From Brachypodius melanocephalos (lineage: Eukaryota; Chordata; Aves; Passeriformes; Pycnonotidae): a DNA stretch of 64,000 nucleotides. Within the stretch, counting starts at the first letter, position 1. The number at the start of each line of letters is the position of its first letter. The stretch spans positions 33,397,268 to 33,461,267 of the forward strand of contig VZSR01000520.1 of the NCBI GenBank assembly GCA_013398615.1. Reading direction: 5' to 3'. The translations under genes and the position numbers were made by a program. The notes beneath the pieces are model-generated. The model had not been told where the DNA came from. It ran no database searches and saw only the letters and a list, made by a program, of their open reading frames with translations. Below, piece after piece: positions 35,601 through 50,100 of the stretch.

Positions 35601-38600
35601 GGCTTGTAGCTTCCTTATATTGCCCTTCCTTTATATCAGTGCCAAGGAGACTAGAGGAGCTTCTGGGAACCTACAGGTTTTGAAGATTCATGCTCTGCCC
35701 TTTTGCTCCTTTTGATATGTTCAGACCTCAAGTTTAGTATCCAGCCTTCCAGATGCTGGGTCTTCATCCATTCTGGTCAACTAAATGGTCAGAATTGAAA
35801 GCCTGTCCAAACGATTGGATCTGCAGACAAGGCCAGTGTACTGCCATGAGAATGGAAGGGAGTAGAAGAGGCTCTGCTATGGATTTCATACTCTTTATTT
35901 GTTTGCATTCTAACCTATATTCCTTTAGTCAGCAACCTCTTTTGCTGGGGTTTTTTTTTTCAGTTTGTGAATTACAAGAATCTCAATCTTCAGATGCAAT
36001 AATCACAAGTTCTGCCATTTTTTTCAATTCAAAGTGTTGCTTCTGACATTTAATGGATGTCTGATTTCTCTTAGTGCTTATTAGTAAAGTCCTAATTAAG
36101 TAGTAAGGCAGATTTTGGAATTTTTTTTGTTCAGCTTATATGTTTTCTAGTTGGTATGGTTACTCTAATCACGCCTGAAAGCCTTATTCCTGCTCCAAGA
36201 GATAGTCAGGTAGATTAAACTAACTTTTGATTAGATACTTTTTATACCAACACTGAGAGCATCTGAGGAGAGAATTGTTCTTCATGTCTTCACACACTCT
36301 CTGCTAAAGTTGTCTTCTTTTTTACTTTTTAAACTCCCCCAATTTACTGATTACTTCCTGTTATTTCTGATTGTCTCAGAGGTTTTCATTGCATGTCCTT
36401 GACAGTGATAATTTAAAACCACTTGTTGCTGATGAAAATAAATGCAAGTAGTCTCATTTACCTCTCTTGACCATTATTTTTGATCTGAATGTCAGAATCT
36501 GTGCTCAGAAGAAGCCTACATATGTAGATTGATAGAAATCTACGGACATTTATGGAAATGTGCTACTTAATATACTGGCAGTTTCCTCTGCCTTTATGAT
36601 GCTCCCTCTTCCTCCTGCATATAGCAGATGTGGCACCCTTATGAATTAGTTATCTAATATCCAGGAGCAGAATGAGTTTCCATATATTCCTGTACTTCAG
36701 TCTTCTGCTTCCAAAAAAATGTTCCAATTAAAATGTTTGATTGAAAAGGAGATGATTGAAGGTTCCATTTCTCCCTGATTATTACACCAGGGTTCTTGTA
36801 GCCTGTTTAAATGGAATTTGTGATGGGACATACGACCTCAAAAAGAATAAGGAAACATGTTTCTTCTTTCCATTCTTTACTTGCTGAAAATACATAATAC
36901 TTCATTCTGTCTCCTCTGGGAACAGATACAAGTAAAAGTTACTTTGAGTTACGGGATTTTACCTCAAGTCTTTTGCCTTAGACAAAAATTAACACTTTTC
37001 TTTGGAGTTGCCAGTTAATGTCTATGCCATTTTGGAGTGCACATCTTTGGAAGTCTATATGCACACAGTTCAAAAATATGGATATTTTTGTTTGCCCTCC
37101 AGAAGAAAGTAACTGTAAAAAGAACAATGCTGAGGCAATCTGGAGCATGTGTGGGTAAGAAGGTTCAGGAATGACTGCAGTAGGGAAAACACTGGAATGA
37201 AGGCCTGGCAGTCTGGGTTTTATTGCGAGCCAAGAACCAAAACACAAAGTGCCTGGGGATTCTGCCTATGCAATTGCCCTATGTACAGACAATCTTATAA
37301 TGTGTTTACAGGTTGTGTTTTCATTGCTAATGTTGTCCAGACAGCTAATTAATAACTAGCAGTGGATTTATTTGAAAGTGGTAGTCATAACTACACTAAA
37401 AACAGTTTCTCTATGTTAAAATTCCTTGAATTTATGCAACTGGATTTTCTAAGATTCCTGCAGAAAATAATCCCATTTGGTTTATTTGAATTAACTCGTC
37501 CAAGGTTTCACCTTCATTTTGCAAATGTTTCCCTTATCTATGTGCTTTTCCTGGGATGGTAGCCAAATCTTAAGAGAATAATACTAAATAGATTAAACAG
37601 AAGCACTATGTAAGGTTCCTCATACTCCAGGAAATGAGGCTGAATTGAAATCTCCAGTATAAACTCACAGACCAGACTGTGCAAGAGGAATAATTGAGAT
37701 GTGTCTCAGAGACATATTTAACTAAACTGCATTTGAAAATTTCATGATTATATGTCTTGCATGTATGTGTGTACTTTATATTAGCTCTAAACAATTTTTA
37801 ATGTGTTCACTGTGGATATTTTTTTCACTCATCCCTGATTTACTGCTATGTATCTATCTTCCCAACTTTGAGAATTCTTTACCTCTTAATGGTTTGGTAG
37901 CACACAATTTTGATGGTAATAGTACTTAAAATTACTTTATAATAATTTCAAGTCCTGAAGATAGAAGTAACAGAAATATCTGTAGCAGGAAAAGTGATGA
38001 CAGTGTCACTTACCTGTAAGCTTTTTAAAAAATCCATGTCCACCCATTTTTTGCTCATCACCATGGATATCATAGTCATTGGGGACTTACCTTTCGCTCA
38101 AGCAGTAGGAGTTAACTTTGTTCCAGCTCTAGCAATATAGCACAAAGTTGAGCAATTCCACCTGCAGCAAAAATATAACAGCAAGTTCAAATACAGTTTC
38201 CCATATCAAAAGAATATTAAAAGAATGACATCTGGCCATTAAATATACAATCAGACACTTTTTGTACACAATTATCCCTAACACTTTAACTACACATTTT
38301 TTAAAAATAGCTTTGATCTATAATAGTGCTAATATTCTGAGAATAAGTCACAAAGCTGCAAGGTTATTTGTAGCTATTCTGCTTCTTGCAAGAGTGTTTA
38401 GACTAGCACCTGCTTTAAAAAGCACCACAGTACAGGTGGTTCTCTGGTGTTTTTAATAAAGACATTTATCTTTTGCTGCCATTAGGTGTTATCTTGATGA
38501 ATGAATCTCAGAATTCTGAGAATATTGGCTCTTTACCACTTTAGCTCACTCCTCTCAGGGAGTGAGGAATCGAATTTAGCCATGAGCAATAATGAGTTAC

Positions 38601-41600
38601 ATCCACACTTGGATAAAGTGTATTAAGTGTTTTGCATTTGCGTCATAATGGTGTTTCTCTGGAGTGACCTGTGGTCCTATTTGGTAGGGAATCATTCAAG
38701 CCAACAAAATGATCCATCTGAGGGAAATTAAATCAAACTCCACTTCTGGCAGACACACTGAATATGGTCTGGAGTAGGAATGCTAGACAAGATTGTGGGT
38801 GTAGGGTTGTGGAGAGAGAATAGGAAAATGCTTCTAAGACATTAAAATTAAAGGTCATGTTGGCAAGGATCAGAACTTAAACAGCCGAGTGGCTCTGTGC
38901 TAATCATTGTACTAGTGCAAATGTTGTGTCAAAGACAGGGACTGGTTAACATCTCTAGGTCTTTTCAGGCCACCTCTTGCAAACATGAAACAAGGAAAAG
39001 TCAAAGCTATATTGAAACCAATGAGCTATAGAAATTATTTTTCTCTCCAGCAGCCTGAACTGTCTTTGCTTATCAAAGTAAGACCCTGCAATTTCTGTTC
39101 ACCAATTATAGCAGCTACATCTCTTCCTGAAAAGACTCGGAATGCTCATCAATCTCAAGTGGCTCAGCTGAATGTTTTCACGGGGAAAATTATCTGAATC
39201 TAGAGAAAAAGACACAAGCCTTCAGAGAGCACCTTGGCTCTGATAAATACAAAATGGAACTCATAAGGGGAGGGTGGTAATTTCATCTCCTACTAAATCA
39301 CTCATTTGTGTTCTCTGCTCCTCAGATAAACACTTCAGAAGGAAACTGCTGCTTCTCTCTTATGTATGTTCCATTAAGTAACTGGATCTTCAAATATGTG
39401 TTCATATAGAGGCAGCTGAGCTATGGTGGTGAGTGCTAGACTGTCTATGGTTAACCCAGGCAACTTGGAACTGCAAGTTTGAAGACCTCATTTACTGATC
39501 AATAATATTTCTTCTGTGATGTCAGCTGGACACACTTTTTTCTGCTAACTTTGGTGGAAAAAGTAGCAGCTGACTGCTTCAGTTCCAGTTTGTTCCAATC
39601 GATAGGTGTGCCATCTCCTCTCCTTCAACTGTTCTATACTTGTGCCAACATTTCAAACCTTCTTTGGCCTTGCCAGCCACAGACCATACCTGCAGCAGCC
39701 TTTTAGTCCAGTTGCATTCTCAACATGTTCTCAATTCTTTTTATATCCCTTCCCTCCATGAGCTAGGATGTTGCTAAGGCAGACTTAAATATCATGTTCC
39801 CAACTCTAATTTGTGTTGTGCTGGCAAAGTTTGTCATTTGTAGCCTTCAGCCCCATCAGCTTCATAGCTCACTTGAGCACTTCTGCTGCTGTGTTTGTGC
39901 TCTGCCCACATACCTCCTTGTGGCTGGGAATGCCCTTCCTGATCCTGCCTCTGCTCAGAGCCAGTTCCTGGTGTCACAGTGATCTCAGGCTTGATACTTA
40001 CTTTTTCCCTTAATTATCTTCTCAGATAATGGAAGCTTAACAGAACAGTACATTAACAAGGGAAAAAAATACCATTTTAATTGTTTTAGTTATAAAAATC
40101 AGATGTTAACCAAATGGTCACAAGTAAGTAATAAAACCCACGAAATTTCTCACTTGGTAGTGGCTTATAGTTCCTATGGTTCTAGGAGCTATGCACGGTT
40201 CTTGAAAGAGGTCTAACTTCACGTTGCACCTGTACCCCAGTGTTCAAATTTATTTCTTCCCTTTCCCAAGGAGTATATTGCTGATAACCTATTTTTCATA
40301 TACAGACACTTTTTTCCCTGTGAATGGAGTATGAAAACCTGGTATTTCACCTGCTAAGTTGCCTAAGAGGCCCAAGATGTTGCACTGTGACTGTTCAAAT
40401 TTTATATACAAATATTAAGATTTAATACAGCTGCAATAACAGAAAGAGAGAAAAATGTTGATCCTAGAGTAGCCTGCTTTCTGGAAATTAGGTGATGCTC
40501 CAACAGATGGGACATCTCAGGCATCTGACCTTCCAGAACCACCACTTCTTTGTGAATTGTTCTTCAGCTAGTTATTGAAAAATGAAAAAAAGCTGATTTA
40601 CATTTTGTCTGTGCTTTTCTTTTCTTTCATTCACTGCTGGACATGATGGAATCATGCTTAAAGGGCTGCAGTTCACTGATTCTGAGGTCTGCTATCAGTT
40701 CTGTGATTATGGTCACTGCAGCAACCCCCTTCCCACTCAGCCAAGTGAGACTGAGTGACAATTTCAGTGTAAACATTGTGGCATGCCCTAGATGCAAGAG
40801 TTAATATTAAAGTTTTCTGGCAGGCTTGTGCAGTTAGTGCTGGTGCCTGTCATAGCTTTGCTTCTGTTGTTACTCAATTAAGCTGTATAAAGGCATCCTG
40901 GGCACGATGATCCCATCCAACTCCAACAGACGCATGTCTGGTTTCAAAATCTGTTGTCATGTCAGTCTCTTCCTTAAAATAATGCTTTTCTGTATATTAA
41001 AGAATGTCAAGACTTGCATAGGAAAATTTTATCACCATTTTCTTCTGCTCTACTTAAAATCCAGTTTCCAGTGCTGTAAATCCTTTGTATGTAGTGCTAG
41101 GTTTTTTTACTCCCTGAAGTTAAACTAATAGTTAAACTATTTCTATTATAACTTTAATGCATTTGAAGTAAAGAGGTGGTAGGGAGCATCTTGAAACAAA
41201 AACTTAAAATCCATACTTTCTCCAGCTCCTTGTCTCATTTCATATAATGACCCCCCTAAAAAAATTCCAGAATAAACAACTATGACTTTATTTTATCTTT
41301 ATGGGGAGAGAAGAATACAATACTGGAACACAGATGAATGGTGTATCATATCTGTCTCGCAGTAACCAGTGCAAGGTGCCTTAGAGAAGAGTGACTGAAT
41401 TCTGTGAATCAGTAATTATTAAATAATTTGCTTATCTGAGACCCATCTCTTTAATGTTTTTCCCTTAGAAAGTAGCTTATTTCCAGGAACAGTACAGTGT
41501 ATATTGCTTAGAATATTGTCCCATCTAATATCAAATTGTCATGCTCAGATGGATGTTACTGTTTTACTTTGTTCTGTGTAAACCTTGTATACAGAGTTTC

Positions 41601-44600
41601 ATGGGTTGACTGGAACATTTTAAACATCTACACAGGGTACATAGGAGAAAAACAGTGCAGAATAAGGCTTGTGCTTCTAAAACTGGGATGTTTCAAATGT
41701 TTCCAATAAATGTTTTGCTGTTACACCTGTGTAAACACCTATATCCCTTTCAGCTGAACTCTTGCCCAAGTTGCTCACAAAGATGACATATGGTTACTCC
41801 TTAATAATTGATAGCAGTAGTAGTAAAAAGAGCAAAGATATTTCATTGTCTTCTTCTAAGGCATCCTTCATATAAAAAAAACTACCTAAGTTTTATGAAC
41901 TCTGACTAAATTATTAATAATTTCATTTTAAGCTATCTGACACTACTGTATATTTCAGTTATTGCTTTCTGACTTCTCATAGTATAATAGCTGCATACGC
42001 TTCATGGAAAGGACAGATTTATTTCTTTGAAACAGTCTTTTCTGCATGTTCCCATTCTGTCCCAGCTTAAGCCTAAAATTAATAGCATGGTGAGCATGAA
42101 ACCATTAGATTCACGTGTACATCAATTAGCAATATACTGATTGACGTAACCTTGCAAGTGGCTAAGAAAGCTATAACTCGATTTTGATGTTTATATACTT
42201 CCCACTGGTCAGGTTTCCTGATGGCAAATGCCATCGCAGTATTTGAGAAGAGAAAAAAGGATCTTTCTTTATGGCTGGGAACAGTCCCTACAGTGCACGG
42301 ATGAGCAGCCCAGAGTACTCTCTGGGTATGCACTCTGAGGATGATGGGACTTGAGCCTGCAAAATTTTCACCCTGAAAGTTTTTTTAAGAATTTTCATTA
42401 CAAAGATGTATGGCACAGCCATACATTAAGTAACATAGGACATTGTTCCACATACAGAAAAAGGGTGCAGGTGACCCATTTAGAGGGATGTGAAGGTGTT
42501 TATTTTTCTTGGAGCAACCTATATGTAACCTGCCACAGAACCTCTTTTGTCCTCTTTGGTGTTACCCTGGAGTAATAAAAAACCAAAATAGGTAGTTTTT
42601 GATCACTGTCAAGATGTACAGGAATGGATGCACACATACACACTGTGTGGGTAATTTAGGGGCTGAAAGGCTGGCACTGTAGTGTGAGACACTACAAGGT
42701 ACCACAGCTTTGGAAGTTGTGTCAGGCACAGACACTCACAACACTGGTGTGCTGGGTCAGTCTGCCATCAGTAGTCAGTTTCAAGGAAGTTTTCTCAGCT
42801 TTGGCTCTTGGTCTAAAAACTTCTTCATAAAAATATTTGCAGTTCAGCATTATTTATTCTGTGCTATAAAGTCTCCTTATGTTTCTACAACAAGACATCC
42901 TGTTCCAGATTCTGTTCATGGGTAATGAAATCGGCAGATGACTAATGTTAAGTCGAACAAGAAGAATTTAAGCTCCTGTGACAGTCCTTGGGAAAGACAT
43001 ACAGTGGTACATTTCCCCTGAGCCCCAGTGACTGTATAATCATTGCTTATCACTTCAGCTTTCCAGTTTTAACATGAGTGAAAGGGGAGTTTTTGGCACT
43101 TGTTCATTATAATTTAGTCCCATGTTTGCAGTATGTCATAGTTTACTGTAGGCAAAATCATAAGTGAGGGGTGTTAATGAGCATCATCAGTGTTGCAGGC
43201 TATTACTCTGGACTTCTACTCCTTAATTTTACACCACGGGTTCCCAAACTCTTTGTTGTGTGCCAGTCACAATCAGGAGCTCTGCAGTGTAGGGCAAGCT
43301 CTGGGAGGAGTGCTACAGATGTCACAGAGTATTTCTGAGGAGTGTATGGCAGAAGCAACTATGACCTGAGGGCAGAAGCACTGAGAGGGGTCAGGCTGTG
43401 TCTCCCTAATCCCAGGTTCTCTGGAAAGAGCATCATGAGGCTTGCTGCCTTGCAGAGAGTGAAGGTAGCAGTTGCTCAAACAGAATAGACCTATTTCAGA
43501 AATAATTCTAAGACCACTATTTTATGTTTTTCTTTCAATACAAGAAAATGTGTGTATCAGGTGTCAGGAGTGATTACAGCAATTAGATGAATGATGAAGT
43601 CAGGTCAATGATTGCAAAGCCTCACAAGTATCTTACTGATAAATTGGAAAAAAAATTAACCTAGCTTTTCTTCCCATCACTTTAAAAATGGCTAATATTT
43701 TATGTAACTGGATTCTCTAAACAAAGGGATTTAGAACCTACGCAAATATCTTTAAATTAGAAATTATATAACAGTATCCTATAAACAGCCAAGTTTATAC
43801 TGCACAAGGACTGTGCATGTAACATTAATAGTGTGCAGAACACTTCACAGTGTATTAACTCTGACCACTTCACTGGTGAAAATGTGGAATTATACCAAGT
43901 CTCTTTTCCTGCATTTTGATGGTGAACCTTGTCTCTAACTGTTTTCAGTCAGTTCTGGTTCACCTTCAAGCAGTCTCATTTGGGCCACATTTCCTTAGAT
44001 TACTCATGAAAATATTGTGGAAAGATGGCATCAGAGCTTTGCAAAGGCGTATGGTTTCTACCTCTTCTCCCTTGGCTAGAAGGGCCCCTCTTGAAGAAAG
44101 GAATTTGCTTTGCCACAATTTGCAGCTAGCATACCCATACATCAGTGTGCTTCATCTGATTGGAGCTGAGAAGTGCACCTGCACTTTGCTTGGCTTTATA
44201 AAAATTTTCTATAAATACTCATGGAAAGTTTGGATTTTTATTTGCAAAGAAAGCACTCTGGTTGGGGCTATTAAACTCTCCAATACTCATATAAAATAAA
44301 AAAACTGTAGCCTAATGCACCTGATTAAGGAGAGAAAAATCATGACCAGAAAACCTAGAATTTCTACTTCTGTGCTTGGCTTAGCATCTCCAGTAGATAT
44401 TTAGTTATGCATTTTAAAATGAAACTTGCATTAAACATCCTCCTTTAAAAGATACTCCAAAGCACAAAAAGTGGGGATTCACAATGTAATGCCCCATCTC
44501 TGATTTGCTTGTTATTAGAAGAACATCAGGATAAAGGTATGTTCTCTTGTCCAAGTTCCTCACAGGTTGCCTAATAAAAATAATTGCAGTTTACACCAAG

Positions 44601-46389
44601 GATAAGTGTTATTTTCTCTGAACAAAGTATTATCCTAGACTTTCTTACTTACATGAAAACAGGACAGCCTAGATGAGATGCAGTTACATTAATAAAAGCA
44701 TTAACAAATCCAGCCAAAATGGGACTGACTAGTGAATACCAAAGCCAGTCCATTTTATCAACTGAGCTTACAGTGAAGAACTTGAAAGTCGAATCTTCTG
44801 CTGACATTCTTATCCAGATTTTTACCATAAGGCAGCTTAATACAGTGCTTAGAAAGACTGCCTTAAAGTGAGTACTGTAAAGATTACTAGAAAATAATTA
44901 GTTAATTGTCTGTGTTCTGTGCAGTTCTGAGAAATTCTTTGGATTGTTTTAAACTCAATTTTAGGGCCAGTGCTCTTTAATAACTAGAGCACATCGAAAG
45001 TTCTCCTCAGTCTCACTTCATGAACCAATGTTTGGTTAGTGAACACCTCCAAGATATGGAGAGGCCAACTCCAGCTTTGACAGGTTAGGCAGACCTGGTT
45101 TCAGGAAGCATAGTTGCTCATTCTGCTGCATCCAGCCCCTGCTCACAAGCACTGTCCCACCAGCAGGCAACCCATGGACGAGGCAGGGCAAGCGGTACTT
45201 TAACCAGGGCCGCACAACTAGTGAATTGCAGCCTGACTCTCCTGGCTCGGGGAACACTGCCCTGTCTGCTCTGCCACTGCCAGACACCTTCCAGCTGCCT
45301 CGGGCACATTGTGTGACTCAGGACAGAGACAGGAAAGACTTTCAGAGAGCCCTCGGAGAACCTCTCTCCAGCTGCAGATGGTGCTTACAGTGCTCTCCTT
45401 TTGAGCCTACTAACTGAACTCTTCACCCTGTTAGGTGTAAATAAATAGGATGGATGGTTTTTACACTAGGAAGTATTGGGATTTCAGTTGAGAAGCTGTT
45501 AATTTAAGGGAGGCAAGTAGGCAAGTCCAGAGGCAGAAAATCACTTTACTTTTTTGTTCCTGTGTAAAAATTATTTTTCCCTGTGGTAACTTTAATATCT
45601 TTGAGCTAAGACAGGAAAAAAATATACTTCTACTCTAGGGAAAGCTGGTAAAAGAACCAAATGTAAGAAAGAGCACACTCCTCCCCTGCAGACCAATTAT
45701 ACCAGTCCTTCCTGGGAGGGGGCCAGAAACTGCATGCCTGTATGTAACTGTGATTGAATTGGATTTTGAATAAAACACTATCAAAAGTTAAAGAACAGAA
45801 AGAATTGGTTTATTTCCTCCACAGCTGAAAGTGTTAAGAAACTAGTTTATTCTAAATCAGGATTAGTTTCTGCTCTCTTTCATTATTCTGCACAAATTTA
45901 ATATTAGTGATGCTTCAATTAGTAATGTAAACAGTTTTAAAGCATCTTCTTCCTATGTATTTTAAATACAGTTATGAAAAAAAAGGTGCAAGAAAGAAGC
46001 CAGAGTTTGTGACAAACAAGTGTTCTGGCACTAAGCAGGCAATTGAGAGCCAAATAATGTAAAATATTGATGCAGGTATTTATACAGTTCAGCAGATTTG
46101 TACATCAGTAGTCATTTGGGCTATGAAATTTATGTGACTCCTAAGACCCATATCCTGAACTTTGAGAATCCTATTTTTTTTTTTTGCACTATGACATTGA
46201 CTCTTGAGGATGAAATGGTGTGTGAAGAGAGGACAGCCTCTTGTCAGAGCTTGGAGCCGGTGGGGGAGACACAGATGCAAATACCAGTTTGCAAATTTCA
46301 CTCACACAGCCCCAACACATTTGTCAGCACTGTTTTAAAAGTTTGATTTGGGTGGAAGTATTATTCTGGAAAGTAGGAAGGGTCTCCCA
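29661..46389. other. Intergenic, no gene seen
   Basis: Large AT-rich stretch with no recognised protein-coding exon and no young repeat. Local composition shifts include a C-rich segment at about 31,330-31,800 with several overlapping open frames, and a moderately GC-rich segment at about 45,040-45,420 containing an AP-1-type TGACTCA (45,314-45,320). Neither resembles a known gene. Conserved noncoding elements may be present, but recognising them would need an alignment. Confidence 0.5.
29956..29964 (+). promoter_or_regulatory. Consensus 5' splice donor, candidate
   Basis: CAG|GTAAGA is a near-perfect vertebrate donor. A weaker one (GATG|GTGAGG) lies at 29,688-29,697. Together with the CpG island upstream this is the arrangement expected for a first exon on the + strand, about 300-600 bp long and without a long ORF. 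No matching acceptor has been identified, so the transcript is hypothetical. Confidence 0.25.
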
Positions 46390-47118
46390 AGTGATCTGGA
46401 CAGGCTGAATGGATGGCCCAAAACCAATTGTGTGAGGTTCAGTGAGGCCAGGTGTCAGGTTCTGCCCCTGGGTCACAACAACCCCACACAGCACTACAGG
46501 TTGGAGCAGAGTGGCTAGAAAGCTGCCTGGTGGAAAAGAACCTGGGGGTGCTGGTTGACAACAGCTGGACATGAGCCAGAAGTTCCCAGGTGGCCAAGAA
46601 GGCCAATGTCATTCTGGCCTGTGTCAGCAACAGCGTGGCCAGCAGGACCAGGACAGTGACTGTTTCCTGGTACTTGGCACTGGTGAGGTCTCATGTTGAG
46701 TACTGTTTCCAATTCTGGACCCATAAATTCAAGAAAGAAATTGAGGTGCTGGATTGAGTCCAGAGAATGGTAACAGAGCTGGTGAAGGTTCTAAAGTGCA
46801 TGTCCTATGACATGTCCTTGAAAGAAGAGTGTAGACAGGTGAGGGTCAATCTGTTTTGCCAGGCAACTGGTGACAGGACAAGAGGACACAGTCTTAAGCT
46901 ATGCCAGGAAAGCTTTAGGTTGCACATTAGAAGGATATTGGAATGGGCTGCCCAGGGAGGTGGTGAAGTCACTGTCCCTGGAAGTGTTTAAGGAAAGACT
47001 GGATATGGCACTCAGTACCACTCAGTACCACATCTAGCTGATGTGGTGGTGTTCAGTCATGGGTTGTACTTGATGATATCAGATGTCTTTTCAAACCTAA
47101 TTGATTCTGTGATTTTAT
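46390..47118 (+). mobile_element. CR1 LINE, sense, 3' reverse-transcriptase end, degenerate
   Basis: This is a 5'-truncated CR1 copy in sense orientation, about 730 bp. A frame beginning at 46,503 still reads like the C-terminal region of CR1 ORF2 (LESCLVEKNLGVLVDNSW, then QVAKKANVILACVSNSVASR, then ALVRSHVEYCFQFW) but is broken by TGA at 46,572-46,574 and 46,755-46,757. After about 46,840 the usual segment of about 35 residues before the 'TGDRTRG' block is missing, so there is an internal deletion of roughly 100 bp. The 3' end is typical: CTGCCCAGGGAGGTGGTGAA, GGTTGTACTTGATGATATCA, TTTTCAAACCTAATTGATTC, then GTGATTTTA. A 10-bp tandem duplication (CTCAGTACCA twice, 47,011-47,030) lies near the 3' end. 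Non-functional. Confidence 0.92.
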
Positions 47119-50100
47119 GGGGTCAGGAGGCTATGCAGGAGCAGCCTCAAGCTGACATCATGGCCCCATATAGGGCTGCAGCTTTGGTGTAGCCATCACA
47201 GCAGCTGGTGAGAACAGGAATCAGCAGAAACACCTGGCAATGCCTCAAGAGTGTCTGGCAGTGTAGGTGCTGATGTTCCTGTATGCTAATGTTAAGTACA
47301 GTCTCATAGGATGTAGAAAAACTTCATGGAGACTGCCATAAGCATTGCCCAAAAAGCATGGCACTACCTTTTCCCACGCCTGTGACGCTGCATTGCTCTT
47401 AGCTTGTTGAATGAAGGTTCTGCCAGCAGTGTGGGTCAGACAGTTCTGAAGATGCTGCATGCCGTGCAGCCCTTGGTTGTTGTCCACATGGCCAAGGGCT
47501 GTGTGTTTACTACACCTGTTTAATATGTCCTCAAGCCCTGGGTACTAACAGGACATTCATTCTGAGAATCTAAAGTTTTTATATAGTTGTCTGAAATTTA
47601 GATTAATTGATGTGTGAAGCTAACATGAATTGCTAATTGCTTACATTAAAATTGTGAAGCTTCTCCAAAGTCCCTAATTTGGCTTTGCAGTTCCTTGTAA
47701 TGGTTCTGAGGCTTTCTAAGGACAACTTTTTAAAATACCGTAATTTTGGAAAATCTCAGTTATTCATTGTATCTGACAATGTTTGTAACTGCTAAAACAA
47801 CTTAATTGCTCATACATAATGTCACAAGTCTTGTCTGCTGATCACACGTTTTACAGACTAGTGAAATGTTTCTGCCTCTCAACAGGGCTTTTTAGAGGGA
47901 CTGTCAACAGGATAATTAGAAAGCAACCCCAGGACCTCCCACAACCTACTTATTGTGGAGCTTAGGACCTCTGAGGCTCTAAGGAATGCACCATGATTGC
48001 TCCTCTGGGGAGCTCCCAGACATATTGCTTTCTCACAAGAACCCTCACACTTAGTCTTGATTCCTAATCTTGATACCATGGATGAAGAAAATGGCACACA
48101 GCAGCTACTCTGTTCTCAGTGATGTCAAGGGCTATCAGTGGAACTAGAGAGACTACACAGCCTTCCTAACATTACTAATAAACAGGGGCAGGCCCTTTCA
48201 CATCAGGGATCAGCTAGGTTAGGCATTATCTCTGTATCACCTAAAATGACTGAGACCGGCTGAGACACTTGTGCTATCAATGCAAAGGACTAAACCTCCC
48301 AATACCAGCAGCTGGAAATTATCAACTGAAAGACAAATCATCCCCTGCAAAATCTGGCCCAGTGTCTCAGGATTTGGGGCTTGTCAGTCTGCTGATTTTT
48401 AAACTCCTAGTGAGTTATCAGGTGCCTTGGCAATGGGCAACCTGCCACACAAGCAACTGAAGCAGCTAAATAAATGGTGAGTCAAAGAGTCTCAATAAAA
48501 ATGAAACATAATGGCTTAAATCAAATTTAACATCCAAATACTTCCTGCAAACTGGTGCAATTGAAGCATGACATAGAAACAGGAATGACTTTGTCGGATA
48601 TGGGATGTATCAAGTTCTGAAGCAATGCAGACTGGATTGCAGGAAGCTAATTAGGTGATGCAGGTAAAAGCTATGTGTGCTTGGGAAGAAGCAAGTCTTC
48701 CCCTTCTGAGAAAAGCCTCCACGATCCCTTGTTTAATAGAGGCAATTTGTTTTATGGCAGTTTGAAAAAGGGGAAGTCTTGTCTTCGGACAAACACACCA
48801 AAATGCCCTGCACTAGTGACAGCTTCCTCGGTAAGGCACACTAAAAGCTGTTTTTGCTTTGCCTCTTACTCTCTTCTGTCCTGAGAGGTGAAAGGGTGAT
48901 GGCAGCAGCATTATGGTCTCTTCTGCTGTGGTCTTTGTGTTGACACACAAGCAGGGTGACCTGCACCAAAGGGCTCAGTGCAGGGAGGGAGAAATCCATC
49001 ACTCTTACCAGCACTGCCAGTTCCTCAGAGAACCCTCGGTGTGCCAAAAGTTCTGCATCATGAGCAAGTGCCACAGTCCCTTTTGGTTCCTAGCTGAGGA
49101 AGACCTCTCCTAAAACATACCATGAGAAGAAAAATTAGTTTGATGGTACAAAAAAGTACAGGAACTGCTGTGTTTTGTGAGATGGGGAATGGAGCTAGCC
49201 TGTGACATGGGGCTGGTTTGGTAGAGTGAAGGGCAGTGAGGGAGGCAGCAGGAGCTCATTGCATAGGCTGGATGGTGTAGCACTGGTTAAGGGATGTGAG
49301 AGTACCAGCTCCTCATGTGGGTTCCCTTGAGAGGCCACAGCGCAGCAGCTCTATCCTGTTACTTGATGCCAAGAGAGCCAACTGTGCTTGGGCTTGTGAG
49401 AAATGGGATAACAAGGCTTGCTGGTAGCATGTATGGTGGGGGAAGGATGATTTTGAGAGGTAGCTTTGATCAGGATGATGGGGGGTTGAGACTCTATCCA
49501 CTGTTTAAATATAGAATAATTACAGAGTGTTACAGGGATGTAATGGCTGTTGCATTGATCCAAACCACTGGGCCTGTCTGGGCAATTATTTCCTGCAATA
49601 CCAATAATACTGGATGTTCTTGAAGCAGAGATGTTCAAATTTTTTTTGTCCAACAAATACATAATCAGCCACCAGATCTCATTTTATAATCTTCAGAATC
49701 CTCTTCTTAGGGTCTCTATTTGGGCATATTTGTGACTGAGACAGCTTGACAAGATCACTCAGACTGAACAACAGTGTGCTGCCAGAAGAAGGGAGGACTC
49801 TTATCCACACTCCAAGCACTGAGGAAAAGAATCTATTCACTTAGAGCAGCAGGAATATCAGCAGGACCTCACCAGAAGACCCTGTGGGAGCCAGAGCCAT
49901 GGTGAAGGAAGGAGCAATGGGAAGGTGCAAACCCCCACCTTCCAGCTTACCTGCCCACACAAACACACCAATGCACCCAAGGCTTGGGAATTCAGTAGAG
50001 TAATTGGTAGCTCCAAACTAAGCTGGGAAATCTCTGGCTTGGAGCACAAGTCTACTGCTTTTCTATGTGTGATTAGTACTTCATGCATTATGTATATGGA

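Noticed and set aside
43235..43290. Possible hAT transposon terminus (CACGGGTTCCCAAACTCTTT)
   Set aside because: It resembles a hAT-type end, but I found no matching opposite terminus or 8-bp target duplication.
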